A stretch of 64,000 nucleotides of DNA, taken from the NCBI GenBank assembly GCA_036784855.1, contig JAZDSV010000015.1, positions 124,001 to 188,000 of the forward strand, written 5' to 3'. The notes beneath the pieces were generated by a model. The model searched no databases. It was not told the origin of the DNA and worked only from the letters and a program-made list of their open reading frames with translations. Made by a program: the position numbers and the translations under genes. The stretch comes from Aphelidium insulamus. Lineage: Eukaryota > Aphelidiomycota > Aphelidea > Aphelidiaceae. Shown in pieces: positions 14,033 to 26,015 of the stretch (position 1 is its first letter; every line of letters starts with the position of its first letter).

Positions 14033-16857
14033 TTATGAAAACGTGCATCGATGACCGCAGCCTGTCGGGCACTCGTCATTGCTCCGGAACCAGCCGAGAA
14101 CGTGGCGGGCATGGCCGCCGTGCGAGCATGTTCGACACCACAAGTATTCTTTCTTAACGGGCAAGTTGCTTGCCAGTTAGATCTCCCATGTTTGAATTAA
14201 ATACAAAGCGCCTTACCAAACAGAGCATGGATTCAGCGCCTTGTTACACCGATCGCAACTCCAGTAGCCACGTTCATTGTGCATCATCGGCATAAAACAG
14301 TGGTTGCACGATGTGTATATCATGGAGGATTCCTTAATTTTGGATTCTTAGATTCTGTCCATAAATATAAATCGTCATCCTACCTGATTAAGAGATCTGA
14401 TTTGTGTAAATGGGCACGATTTGATAACTGCGGTTTTGACCACGTGCAGTTCATACCGCGAGAGTTGTTCTGGTATAAATTAGCCGTTAATCTTTGCATG
14501 CAGCGCTGATTTCAACATACCAATGTATGAATCGTACCACTCGATAACTTTTCGCTCATCAATACTTATCTTACTCGCGAGAACGGCGAACAGCGTTACA
14601 CACATTTGCACATCTCCCTACAAATGTCCAACATGGGGTTAATCAAGGTCCAAACCTACCTTTTCGGAATACCAATCCAGAACGTTTCGCAAAAATGGAC
14701 CACTGTCCCACCGCGCTGGACCCGAGCGTCCATGATGCAGTATTCGAAGTGGTCCGATGTGTTCGGTAGCAATCATGGGCGCAATATCAGGCAGGCCCAC
14801 AGAGTCTTCGCTCCAAATCGTAGATATAATTCGCCATATCTTCATCTCATGCCACAGTTCTAAATACTCTGCTATCTGAACACCTTGAACGACTTGCCAC
14901 AGATGATCTTCAATATTAAATACCTTTGCATTAAATTCACAAACTTGTATGATCAACGTATCCGAAACTAGCGTGGCCATATTTGGACGCTCAATAATCA
15001 AATAGTTCTGCGCCAGCAACGTAAAGCAAAGGTCATCCACAGCTTCCGTGCTTGCTACTCCCACCCGCTGAAAGACTTCTGGCTGGAAAAAATTCAGCTT
15101 AATTTCCTGCCAGCATTACAAATGATATGCGCATTAGCAACAAATATACTCTGCGTTTAAGCTGAACGTTGGACCCCTGACCAACCAGAGAATAAGTAGA
15201 TTTTTTGGGCATTCGTCGAGTAAAATATGATGACACTGTGTTGCGATTCGCTCTTTTTACATCAGTAAAATATGAATGGTAACGTAGCATACGTACTCTT
15301 CCTCAGTAGTGCTTGAATCTGAGATTAGCTTGTCCGAGGAGCTGCGCGGTAGTGCACTGGCTCCTATTGAAAAGCTGTCGAGAAAATCAAAAAACAATCT
15401 TACTTGTCGTCGGATGCCATGGCCAGAAGTGCACTGACACTAGGCGGCACCGATGAACCACTCCAAGTGGACGAGCTGAGCGACGTATCGAGCCATTTAG
15501 CCAGCGTTTTACTGTCGATTCGACTGCTACGCGACGGTGTCGCCAGCAAGTTGCTTGCGGCAGTGTTTGTGGTAGACGGCGCGACATTGGTAACTACTGC
15601 TGTTACGGCGCCAGGCACCGCAATCTTGCTTGCCACCGCCAAGGAATCACGACTGTCCCAGCCGCAGCACACCGAAGCCATCGTGTCTGAAGGTCGGAAC
15701 ACACCGTCCGGTAGGGTATCGTTGATTGCGGTAACAGCAAACAGCTTGTCTTTGGATACGGACCACAGAGTGTCGGCGTTGCGCCACATAAATCCGGTGG
15801 TGACGTTCGAATGTCGCTCTACGGAATACAGAGGAAGGTGTGGCCGGTTGATATCCCAGATGTGAATGCGATTGTCTGTTAGCAGGGAACTGGAGGCAAT
15901 AACTGAGCTTTGCAACTGCTCCATGGCACCCGGAACGTTGGACTGATACTGCGGCCACTGGACAGCGTTGTGGCGCACCGGTTGCCAATGTACCTTGGCA
16001 ACACTGGCCAGTGTTTGAATATAGTGGAATGGTTTGCGGCTCACGCTCTCCATGTCCCAGATCTACGAAAACTTTGAAGAAGTATTCAAGCAAGCCATTC
16101 AGCCAAACCTTGATAACTTTATCGCGACCACCGCTGGCGAGGTACCGACCATCCGGATGCCAGTCAACTGTTAGTGCCAAACCGTTGTGAGCGTTCAATT
16201 TCCGTTCATGTAACTTCGGCGAACGTATATCCCACTTTTGCAGCGTTCCATTTTCAAAAGAAGCGGCAAAGCAGCTCGTTGTCACAGGATTGAATTGAAC
16301 ATCGCGAGCACTCTCCGACTTGCCTTCAAATGTAGTGACGGCAATGCCGCCAGTTCGAAGGTCCTATATTAAGTAATTATGGGATGATCAAGGCGAGACG
16401 TACCCACAACTTCATTGTGCCATCTTGAGATGCGCTGAGTAGCATTATGGGGTCGGTAGGATGGAATGCCACTCGGTTGACGGCACGGCTGTGCTCCGAG
16501 ATAATACGCATTTGCTTCTGACCGACCGGTCGATCCAAATTCCACACGACGATGGCGCCATTAGTTGCGGCAGTGACAATAATGTGAGATGCGTCTATAT
16601 TTCAGCAATATACTTAGTATTGCCGCCCGTATATACACACACACATCCTACTAGATACATACATACATACATACACAGATACACAACACATAAATCCAAC
16701 TATAGACATACATACATACATACACACATACATACACACATACATACATACACTTATACATACATACAGATACATACACACACACACACATACATACATA
16801 CATACATACACACATACATACATACATACATACATACATACACATACATACATACAT

Positions 16858-16894
<37 letters not shown>

Positions 16895-17421
16895 TACATA
16901 CACATCCAACTATATACATACACACATACATACATACATACATACATACATACATACATACATACATACATACATACATACACACATACATACATACATA
17001 TATACACACACACATATATACACACACACATACATACACACATACACACATATACTACATACATCATACAACATCTAATTATAGCGATACATACACTGAG
17101 GACACCACTTGACATCGTTGCTGGACAGATTCAAGTTCACGCGTGAACCCGCGCGCAAGTTCATGGTCTCGCGCACTAGCACCGCGCCAGAATCTGCTCT
17201 ATGAGGAACACCACCGTCCGTATCATCCACAGCGTCGATTGCGGGCGTGGAGTTTATGCGCAGAATTGTCAGCACTAATAAACGCGTGAGTATCGCACGC
17301 AGACGCCAGGCACCACGAGTCAGCACTGACCATCACGTCCGGCCACAGCTACCTGCTCGCCATCGGGACTGGCAGCCAGCGCATTTAACGCTCCGCCTAG
17401 GAGAAATTCCGCGCCGGCCAT
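14033..17421 (-). CDS. WDR24: WDR24/Sea2, GATOR2 (SEACAT) subunit
   Basis: WDR24 is a WD40 and RING protein of GATOR2, which activates TORC1 at the vacuole or lysosome in response to amino acids. The ATG is at 17421 (MAGAEFLLGG). Exons follow with NLRAGSRVNLNLSSNDVKW, then TAATNGAIVVWNLDRP, HPTDPIMLLSASQDGTMKLW, FENGTLQKWDIR, DWHPDGRYLASGGRDK, NRIHIWDINRPHLPLYSVE and SNVTTGFMWRN. A low-complexity linker comes next, then a helical block (ELWHEMKIWRIISTI). The C-terminal RING-like end has CNHC, CDRCN, WCRTCSHGGHARHV and CPTGCGHRC before TAA at 14033. The second intron, about 17094-16597, is ten times longer than its neighbours because it carries a TACA/TATG array. The identification rests on this ordered block match and is firm. 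Confidence 0.93.
16630..17060. repeat. (TACA)n/(TATG)n tetranucleotide array inside a WDR24 intron
   Basis: About 430 bp of TACATACA with CACA and TATA variants, read as TATG/TGTA on the WDR24 coding strand. Two copies of the 12-mer TATAGTTGGAT(G/T) interrupt it. It accounts for nearly all of the extra length of this intron. Confidence 0.97.
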
Positions 17422-17549
17422 GTGAGAGCGGCTATTTTTAGAGGCAACTGTCTCTACACCATACACAGCGACGTCTAGAAGACTTAACATCGCTGCTATA
17501 TACGTACAGTGCAGCTTTCTAGCACTTCACGAGATTATAGGATCTAGAG

Positions 17550-18418
17550 ATGGAGGCACTGGAACGAGGTGCGAAGAGAAACGGGCGCCGAGCCACGATA
17601 TATCTGCCGTCGACTGTCACGACTAGCGGTCAGACTGTCGGCGTGCAATACAAGGGAGAGTGGCGCGACGATTTGCCACACGGTTCGCGGGACATTGTTC
17701 AGGCGCTCTATGTAAAGTTGACTGATGTTGTGCAGGCGAGGGAACGCGCATCGACTGGCATGCCGGCACAGTCTACACGGGACAGTGGGAGCACGGTAAG
17801 CGTCACGGTACCGGCAAGCTCTACAGCATCATCGCCAGCGTGGCCAAGGCAGTCACAAGCAGCGCGCGGAAATCATTGATGGCCGACGCGGCGCAACAGC
17901 AGCGCAACAAGGCGCCGCCACGGCAGCTATTACCGGAACAGTTGCGTCTGGAATACGAGGGTGAGTGGCGCGATGACTGCCAAGACGGCGCAGGGACGCG
18001 GCATTACGCTGACGGTGCCACATACACGGGACAGTGGCGCCGCAATCAGCGACACGGCCGCGGGGTGCACACTGTGACAATCAGCAACTACAGCGGCATT
18101 GTGGTGCAGCGGTATGATGGAGAGTGGCGCGAGGATAAACGGCACGGCCACGGCATCGCACTAATGTTCAACGGCGACACCTACGAAGGCGAGTGGGCGG
18201 CCGATTGCAAGCACGGCACTGGCGTGTTCATATTCCACTCGCGAGCACGAAAAATGGTTGGCGAGTGGCGCGACAATCAGTTCCAGTGCGGCGAGGTGGT
18301 CGACACCGATTTGGAGACACAAAAATTGCCTCCACTGGAACTCGCGAACCCAGCAGCGGTTCTCACGCAGCGCCAACGAGAGCTCGGCAACGGCAGCGCT
18401 GTTCCAGCTACTGGGTAA
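17550..18418 (+). CDS. MORN-repeat protein
   Basis: MORN repeats bind membranes or serve as structural spacers, for example in phosphoinositide kinases, junctional and flagellar proteins. Exons 17550-17682 and 17736-18418 sum to 816 nt (271 residues); the junction restores a glycine codon. At least six repeats follow the pattern Y.GEW...(x)HG.G: YKGEWRDDLPHGEG, YTGQWEHGKRHGTG, YEGEWRDDCQDGAG, YTGQWRRNQRHGRG, YDGEWREDKRHGHG and YEGEWAADCKHGTG. A low-complexity loop (about residues 75-115) splits the repeats. No kinase or lipase domain follows. The gene is divergent from WDR24 (128 bp between starts) and converges on the next gene with 25 bp between stops. Confidence 0.85.
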
Positions 18419-18443
18419 TAATTTTGCGTCTTTGATGTAACCT

Positions 18444-20894
18444 CTATATACTATTGCGTGTCATCAACGTTGCTTTCCTTCTGCCATTTCCAGTACAGCT
18501 TGCCAGAATGAATTTATAGCCGTGGCCATCATAAAGCCCAGATATTCTGGCTTCTGCCAATTGCTTGAAAAATGTCCCTGCAGCGATATGCGTTAACTGG
18601 CTAGTATTTGGAACACGCGTGCGACGCCGTACATGTAATGTGCGCTGCTGCTCAACATCAAAGGACCGGTCAAGATTTTGATCAGCGGGCAGACTGCTCA
18701 ATACGGCAGCGTGGTTTTTGCCCTTGTCGCTGCCAGCGTCCTTGTTGAGTGATTGATCGCTCATTTCAAGTGAATTCGCAGATGCAAGCACTGATGGCGC
18801 AGGAGTCGAGGCGCAATTGGTATCGACATAGCGCTGCAATGGAGGAAACTTGGACAGAATCATTTTCAGACGCAGCTTCCACACTGCCAATGCCACAAGC
18901 GACACCAAGATGTATTGCAGCATCATCAACAGTACTTTGTACTAGGCTAGCATTACTCCAAAGAACAATACAACCTCCTCACTTACAAAGACAAACATCC
19001 ATCCGTTTGCGGGCCGCTGAAAGTTACACGATATTGTGCAGTCTGTAGCCATGTCCAGTCCCGTGATGTAGGAAATGTACTGCCAAACCTTAAAAAGAAT
19101 ATCTAAAGCAACCGTCAACATACAATGTCACCCGGGATTCCCAGTGCCAACAATATTGAGACGGTGATCATGCAGTAGCCTGCAAGTCATATGAGTAGTG
19201 CATGTCTAGATGCTGCACTATTTAACGAACACTTTTGGTAAATGTTTTCAAGAGTGAGCATGACTTCTTGGCAAAGCGTCTTGCTGTCAGCAGCAACAGA
19301 ATTTGACGATGAGACACCAAACGATTCTTGCAAATGTCGGCTCATTGAGTTGTCTAGCTGGAGTCGAGATCGTGCCAAGTGCTGCATACCGCGCCTGTGA
19401 CTCGCCAGGCCAGCCGGTGCAAAACGACTCCGCCGAAATCTGTCCTGTATCCGCAGATGCAAGTCGCTCAACAGTCCAGAGGTGTCCAAGATGTTATTAA
19501 CCAGTACAATCACCCACGCGGTCCAAAATGTTGCCGAGAGCACGTTACGCAGCGAATACAAGAGCAAGTACTGAAACAGGGTCTGCAATAACGATAGGTG
19601 ACTTTCAATTCATGCCAGTGACAAGCAGCTGCCGACCTCAATGAAGCGGTACGAGAACAGAACAGTAACTTGGGACGTCTTGTCCTGCACAGCTCTCCGT
19701 GCCCAGTCGCGCACTAGTCGCATCAAAATCAGCATGAGAGTATTGTACACTGCACTTGTCAACATTGATGTAAGAAGTACAAAAATATGCTTGCCAAGAA
19801 CGACAACGATCTGTCCACCCGTAGTTTGATCAAGCATCAACTGTACGCATCAGGTCAGATCACAAGTTTAACACAGTTAAACCAAACCTTTTGCATCTCG
19901 GCCCACACAAATTTGCACATGGCCAGCATGATGGTGGGAAACAGAGCCAGAAGGTAGGTGTACGAGTAGTCACGATAAAAATGCATATCCTTTTCCAGCC
20001 AGACACAATACATGGTGGCCAATATGAATCCGGAGAGTATAACCGACAATCCAATGTCGAATACAGCCGTCACGATGAAGAGAAGAAGCTTGCACGCGAT
20101 CATGGCATACACAACCTGATAGTTCAACACTTATTTCTGCTCAATTACGGACTCTTACAAGCTCCATTCTGTCCCAGTAGCCTGATCGAAAAGTGAGCTG
20201 TCTGTCGCAGCACTCCCACTAGTGCTTCATTAGCGATTACGACAATGAAGAAAATCGCAACGAACATCGTGCTCCATCTGGATAAGAAACAGGTTACGAT
20301 CGCGGTCTTTGATTTCACGCTTCCAAATCAGAGGAATGATAAAGTCCATATAGATCATCAGTATGGAGCGGCAGATCTGAGTGATGTCAGTGAAAGATAC
20401 GGCGCGGTACCAAGTCTTACCGCAATCATAATTTCTCGGTTCTCGGGCGTCACTGCAGAGATGACCGTAATAGAGACGATCACAAGGACGAATGACAGGA
20501 TGGCCATATTTCGATTCCTTCGTCGACGCAGAGTGACCACCTCCGGGAAGGCGCAGTAGAACGGGTAGTACAGAAAGTACATGTACATCGGACCACCATA
20601 GCCAAACATGGCCGACATGTACATCAGCCCTTGATCGCCTGGAGATAGCTCCTGTCTGCACTCCAGTGAATCGGACCCGATAGAGCGGTTAGGTATGCCG
20701 TTCACAGTCACGATGCAGGTGCCCAGTTTGCGCACGGCCAAGATGGAGAGGAAGCCGGCCACGATTATCACAGACGTCGCGAACACTATTGGATAGGTGT
20801 AGCGGCGCCATAAAGGCTCTGGTTTCTTTGTTGCACAAGGCTTCTTGTCGAGCATTCCCGCGGATGTGGGCGCGCTGTCACCCGCTGTCCGCAT
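18444..20894 (-). CDS. Polytopic membrane protein of unknown family
   Basis: A multi-exon minus-strand gene from ATG 20894 (MRTAGDSAPTSAGMLDKK) to a stop at 18444. I count at least ten hydrophobic segments. In order they include YPIVFATSVIIVAGFLSILA, AILSFVLVIVSITVISA, ILMIYMDFIIPLIW, AMIACKLLLFIVTAVFDIGL, ILSGFILATMYCVWL and YLLALFPTIMLAMCKFVW. They continue with VLGKHIFVLLTSMLTSAVY, ATFWTAWVIVLVNNIL and YILVSLVALAVWKLRL. Near the end is a conserved-looking stretch WQYISYITGLDMATDC followed by PANGWMFVF and LQRYVD. The layout is loosely like channels or scramblases, but I do not recognise a family. Introns around 20090-20290 cannot be joined with certainty. The C-terminal ~120 residues are polar. 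Confidence 0.6.
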
Positions 20895-21398
20895 GTGTGC
20901 AATCGCGTTGTGTTTACCTGTGTGCGTGTGTCAACAAAATCACTGAAGTGATCGACACGATAGTGTTCATACGCGTGGATCTGTATGGCAAGCATGCGGA
21001 GGTGTGGTGCGGTATAATTAGATGTAGTTGTAGTAGCCGCGGCATCAACAGACTCTTATTGTCGATTTTTAGTGTCAACAATATCTAATGCGTGTGCCAA
21101 TAATGAAGACTTCAATGTTTGTACATGCCGATATAATAGTACCACTTATATGAGAAAAAGCAGTCATGTATTTAATGGGTATTGTTCTTATGATGTTCTT
21201 AAACACCGCCTTATGGTGCCGTTGTGTATCGTGGACAAATAGATGGACTTTGATAGTACAGTCAACAGCTTTTATATGGGTCGGTGATGGTCGCGGCCAA
21301 TGAAAAGGCGATTCGGTCACGTGATTCTGTGATTAACACCACAGGCCGCCTGCGCCGCCGCTTCCATCCACCCATCCATCCACCGCATATCCATCCAC
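20895..21398. other. Divergent promoter region
   Basis: About 500 bp between the start codons of the polytopic membrane gene (minus) and eIF3a (plus). A CCAAT element (GGCCAATGAA) lies at about 21295, roughly 100 bp before the eIF3a ATG. No ORF with family character is present. Confidence 0.5.
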
Positions 21399-24300
21399 AT
21401 GGCGCCGTTTCTCATCAAGCCAGAGAATGCGCTACGACGCGCTGAAGGCAAACTGAGCATTAAACTTTCCTTTGCACCTTATATTAACCTGGCATTATCA
21501 TGTAGAGCTGGTCAATGTCGGCCAGTCGCAGGCGGCCTTGCAAAATCTGCACGAGATGATGACCAACCGTCGCTACCGCCAGTACACCCCTGCCCACGAG
21601 CATCTCATGCTGAAGTTGGTTGAACTGGGCGTCGAGTTGCGCAAGGTGTGTATCAGTGGACTTGCCCGACAAGTGGGTTTATACGGTTCACAGGGTAAAG
21701 TGGTTCGCGAAGCTTTGCATGCCTTCAAAAACATGGCGCAAAACATTTCCGTGGCTGCGCTGGAGGTACAATGGCAATGAATATGGCATTATGTATGGCG
21801 ATTAACTCTCTCTGTAGTCGGTGGTCAAGCGGTACTTGGAACTTGCAGAGTCCCGCGTCGAGACCGCTCAACTCAAGGCAGAAAAGATGGCGACTGTCAC
21901 AGATGATTTGGAGGAGGCTGAACTGTCTCCCGAGACCATGATGATGTGCACGGTCAGCGCGCTGGACAACAAGGACCGTACCGATCGCGAAGTTGTGACG
22001 CCGTGGCTGAAATTTCTGTGGGAAACCTACCGCACCGTGCTGGACGTGCTGAAGAACAATGCCAAACTGGAGTCGCTGTACCAGCTGGCAGCGCAGCAGG
22101 CATTCAGCTTCTGCTTAAAATATGAGCGCAAAACGGAGCTGCGACGCCTGTCCGAGCTGTTACGCAACCATCTATTAGCACTGCCAAAGAGCGCGCATCA
22201 GTCGTACGGTGTGAATTTGAATGTTCCAGAGAGCATGCAGGCGCACTTGAATACCCGATTTCTGCAACTGAATGCCACCACTCAGTTGGAATTGTGGCAG
22301 GAAGCTTTCCGCTCCATCGAAGACATCCACGGCCTGATTACAATGGCCAAGAAGTCACCGGCGCCGATAATGATGATCAATTTCTACGAGAAACTGACCA
22401 AGATATTCCTCGTGTCGGAGAATCATTTGTTTCACGCTGCCGGCTGGAGCAAGTACTATGCCACGTTGTCACGTCATATGCAAGTATCCCCTGCTGAGAG
22501 CACCCGCATGGCATCGCTTGTGTTGTTGTCTGCGCTGGCTGCTCCAATTGGCGCAGACGATGGTACATCGGCTACTGTGTCAACCGAAAGCAACAACAAC
22601 AACTTTTACGAATTTGATGACGGCAAGCAGAAAATTAATCGCCTGACCGCGCTGCTCGGGATGACACAGGCGCCCACTCGCGCCCAGCTACTTGCCGAGG
22701 CGATCAATGGCGGCTTGCTGAAACGAGCTGCACCGGCAGTGCGCGCTATTTACGAAATGCTCGAACAGGATTTTCATCCGCTCTCCATCACTGCGTCCAT
22801 CCAGCCGTTGATGGCGGAACTCGCCGGTGACCAGGAAATGGCCAAGTATGTTCGACCGCTGTACAGCGTGGTACTGATGCGCCTCCTGCGCCAATTGTCC
22901 GAAGTGTACAGCACGATAACGCTGGAAAATCTGATGCGCCTGACGGCATTTCCAGCGCCGTACCGCTTGCCAGCCTGTGAGCTGGAGTTGCTGTTGGTCC
23001 GTGCATGCAAACGCGGGGAGCTATCGGTCCGCATCAACCACTTGACCAAGACGCTGACTTTTCACACCAAGCCGTCGTCGCTGTCGGCGGAGGGAGGCTC
23101 GGCCGCAGCAATTATGCAGTCCCAACTGTCACAGTTTTCCGCCCGCCTCGCGGCCGCCACCCAGCTGATTGAACCGGAATCGGACAAGATGCGAGCGGCA
23201 GAGTCGCGCAAGCAGCGTCTGCACGCCGTTATTGAGCAGCTGGAAGCGGAGCACCGTGCTGCCTCTGCCCGTCGATCCATCATTGAGCGCCGGAAAGAGT
23301 TGGCCGAAGCCCAGTCTCAGCAAAAGGAAAAGGAAGAAGCTCGCGAGCGTGCACTGCGTCTGCAGCGCGAACAAGAGCTAGAGAAGGTGCGGTTGGCGGA
23401 GGAGGCCCGACGCCGAGAACTGGAGCGCATGCAGCGTGAACGCGCCGAAATTGAACGCCAACAAGCGCAGAAGATTGCCGACGAGCTGGCCAAAAAGAAT
23501 GTCAAAATTGATCTGGAGGAGCTGGGCGGCGAGCTTGACAAGGACAAGCTGATGAAACTGCAGGTCAAACACATTGAGGACGAAAAGCGTGAGGCGCAGC
23601 AAAAACTCAAGGTGTGCTTGTAATTTAGATTAAAACTATACTGATCGTTCAGGCACTGGCACGCCGCATCGATCACTTGGAGCGCGCCTACCGCCAGGAA
23701 GAGATTCCACTCATCACCAAAGCGTACGAGGAAAAGTTCAAGGCCGACAAGGAGCACGCAGAGACCACGTACAAGATGCTGGTGGAAGCCACTCGCAAGC
23801 AGTACGAGCAGGAGAAGAGTGTTAAAGAAAAGATGAGCCGATTGAAGGACGATGTGGCAGCGCATCGCCAAAAATTGCAGTCAATGCACGCAGAAAAGTT
23901 GAGCGCACTGCGCCAGAAAATGGCCGAGCAGTTGGAGAAGGCGAAACAACAGCGCGTTGCCGAGGTCACCGCCAAACGCGAACAGGAACGCCTTGCTGCC
24001 GAGGCTGAGCGCAAGGCCATCGAAGAAGCTGCGGCAGCTAAAGCCAAAGCGGAAGCAGATGCTGCCGCTGCCGCCGCCAAACTGGCAGCGGAGCGCGAAG
24101 CCAACGAAGCCGAGAAGATTGAGCGCTTGCGCAAGGAAAAAGAAGCACGTCTCAAGGACATGGAACAAGCGCAGGAGATGGCACTAAGACAACGCCGGCG
24201 CGAAGAGGAGGCAGCACAGCGTGCCGAAGAGCGCGAGCGGGAAAAGGCTGCAGCAAAATCGTCGTCTATATGGCGCCCGTCGTCGGCGAAACGAACTGAT

Positions 24301-24687
24301 GCCGATGAGGTGAGATTTGGCCAGGTTTGACAATCAGGTTGGCTTATCTTGGTGTAGACCCAGAAGCCAGTTGCAAATGGAACTGCCAACGGCTCTGCAG
24401 CACAGGCCGCAAAGCCTTCCGCTCCAAAGACGGGAGCATATGTGATTCCGTCTCTTCGTCGTGGTGGATCTGCGGTAATGCTCTGTACACTTAAATTTTA
24501 CGCCTGCAATGTAATCTTAATACCTGTGTAGACATCTGGCAGTGCTGGTTCGTCAGCCGCATCCACACCGGCTGCTGTGCGTCCCCCGACAGAAGCACCA
24601 ACTGCCACTGCTGCTGCTGCCACCGCCGCTGCTGCTACCGCTGGAAGCAAACCTGGCAAATATGTGCCTCCATCCAAGCGCAAATAA
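21399..24687 (+). CDS. EIF3A: Translation initiation factor eIF3 subunit A
   Basis: eIF3a is the scaffold of the eIF3 complex on the 40S ribosome. Seven exons sum to 2985 nt (994 residues): 21399-21447, 21506-21645, 21694-21765, 21818-23611, 23653-24309, 24358-24474 and 24532-24687. The start (PENALRRAEELVNVG) and the sequence around TDREVVTPWLKFLWETYR, INLNVPES and LELWQEAFRSIEDIHGL are diagnostic. A PCI domain lies around residues 330-500. It is followed by a long charged coiled coil (RRIDHLERAYRQEEIPLI, then Ala/Glu/Lys-rich helices). The C-terminus is short and ends GKYVPPSKRK, without the DDDR-rich repeats of vertebrates. The first intron can only be spliced with a GC donor: no GT exists between the start of exon 1 coding for PENAL and the acceptor. 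Confidence 0.96.
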
Positions 24688-24846
24688 GGATGCTTTCTTG
24701 GCATGGTCACAGTGGCCACAATAAAAGCTGTAACAAAATGCCTTGTCTTTACGCTGCCTGAATGCTGCCTGCCTGCCCGGCTTCACTTCCCCTTTGCAAC
24801 AAAGATCCATTGAAAAGGAAATCACAATTGTCTCTGCCCTGTTGAA

Positions 24847-25728
24847 ATGAGCGACAAGAAAGCCGCCGCGCGCTCCGACGGCCAAACGAGCGGTGAGGGA
24901 GCTGGGGGCACCGATGGCGGTAGCGGTGGTGGCGGCGTGGCAGCCCGTTCCCTCCAACCCCGGAGCTTTGGTCACACCAAGCAGGTGTCGGACGAGACGC
25001 TCCTGCGCTCCAAGATATCCACCAAGCCGGAGCAGCAGGCGCTAGTGGATGACACTCTGCGCTACTTTCGTATGCTGGAGGCCATCAGAGCTGGTTAGTG
25101 ACATGCGGTGTGTGTGTGTGTGTGTGTGGCATTAGTATGTAGCTGTTCTTAAAGGATGCATGACTCGGGTGGCTCGCAGGTGATCTGGCCTCGCTGGACA
25201 CGCTACTGCCGCTTGTATCACGCGCACCGCCAAAGAGTCCACGGAAATCTGCGCCACCGCCCATGCAGAGCGGCGGGTCTGGCGGCACGATATCTGCAAC
25301 TTCATCTGGCTCGGTCACCGGCTCGTCGTCGTCTCCATCTCAGCAATCATCGTCAAATCACCACAGCACTATGCGGCCGGGATCAGTGTCGCAGGGTTCA
25401 CCGCTGCATCTGGCCGTCTCATTTGGCTCCAAGCAGGTGGTCGAGCATTTGTTGCGTATGCCTGATGCCTCCGTCATGGTCAACGATCGGGATCAGCATG
25501 GGAACACGCCGCTGCATCTTGCGGCCCGGAGTGGCAGGGCTGCCTTTGTGGACGCGCTGCTGCGGCATCCTGCTATTGACGACACTATAACCAATGATGA
25601 TGGCAAGGATTGCCTGCAAGTGGCTCGCTCTCATCGTATCTACGATCTCATTGATTGTAAGTCGGTGTGATTTGTTTGTGAACGTCTATAGTTGTATGTA
25701 TGTATGTATGTGTGTGTATATATGGATG

Positions 25729-25762
<34 letters not shown>

Positions 25763-25984
25763 TGTATGTATGTATGTCTATAGTTGGATGGATGTATGTA
25801 TGTGTGTATGTATGTGTGTATGTGTATGTGTATGTGTGTATGTGTGTATGTATGCATGTGTGTGTGTGTGTGTATGTATATAGTTGGATGTATGTATGTA
25901 TTTATGTATGTATGTATGTATGTGTGTATGTATGGATGTATGTGTGTGTGTGTGTTTGTATGTGTATGTATGTATGTATGTATG

Positions 25985-26015
<31 letters not shown>

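Noticed and set aside
16461-17115. Long ORFs rich in Tyr-Ile-His-Thr or Met-Tyr-Val-Cys repeats at 16.5-17.1 kb
   Set aside because: They are translations of the tetranucleotide array inside a WDR24 intron, open in several frames on both strands, with no independent coding signal.
18444-20894. Meckelin (TMEM67) or anoctamin as the identity of the polytopic protein
   Set aside because: Individual helices looked similar, but the order of motifs and the tail stretch WQYISYITGLDMATDC do not fit what I know of either family, so I left it unnamed.
23317-24389. Long minus-strand ORFs opposite eIF3a
   Set aside because: Shadows of the Glu/Lys/Ala-rich coiled coil on the plus strand; serine/cysteine/arginine-rich and without any domain.
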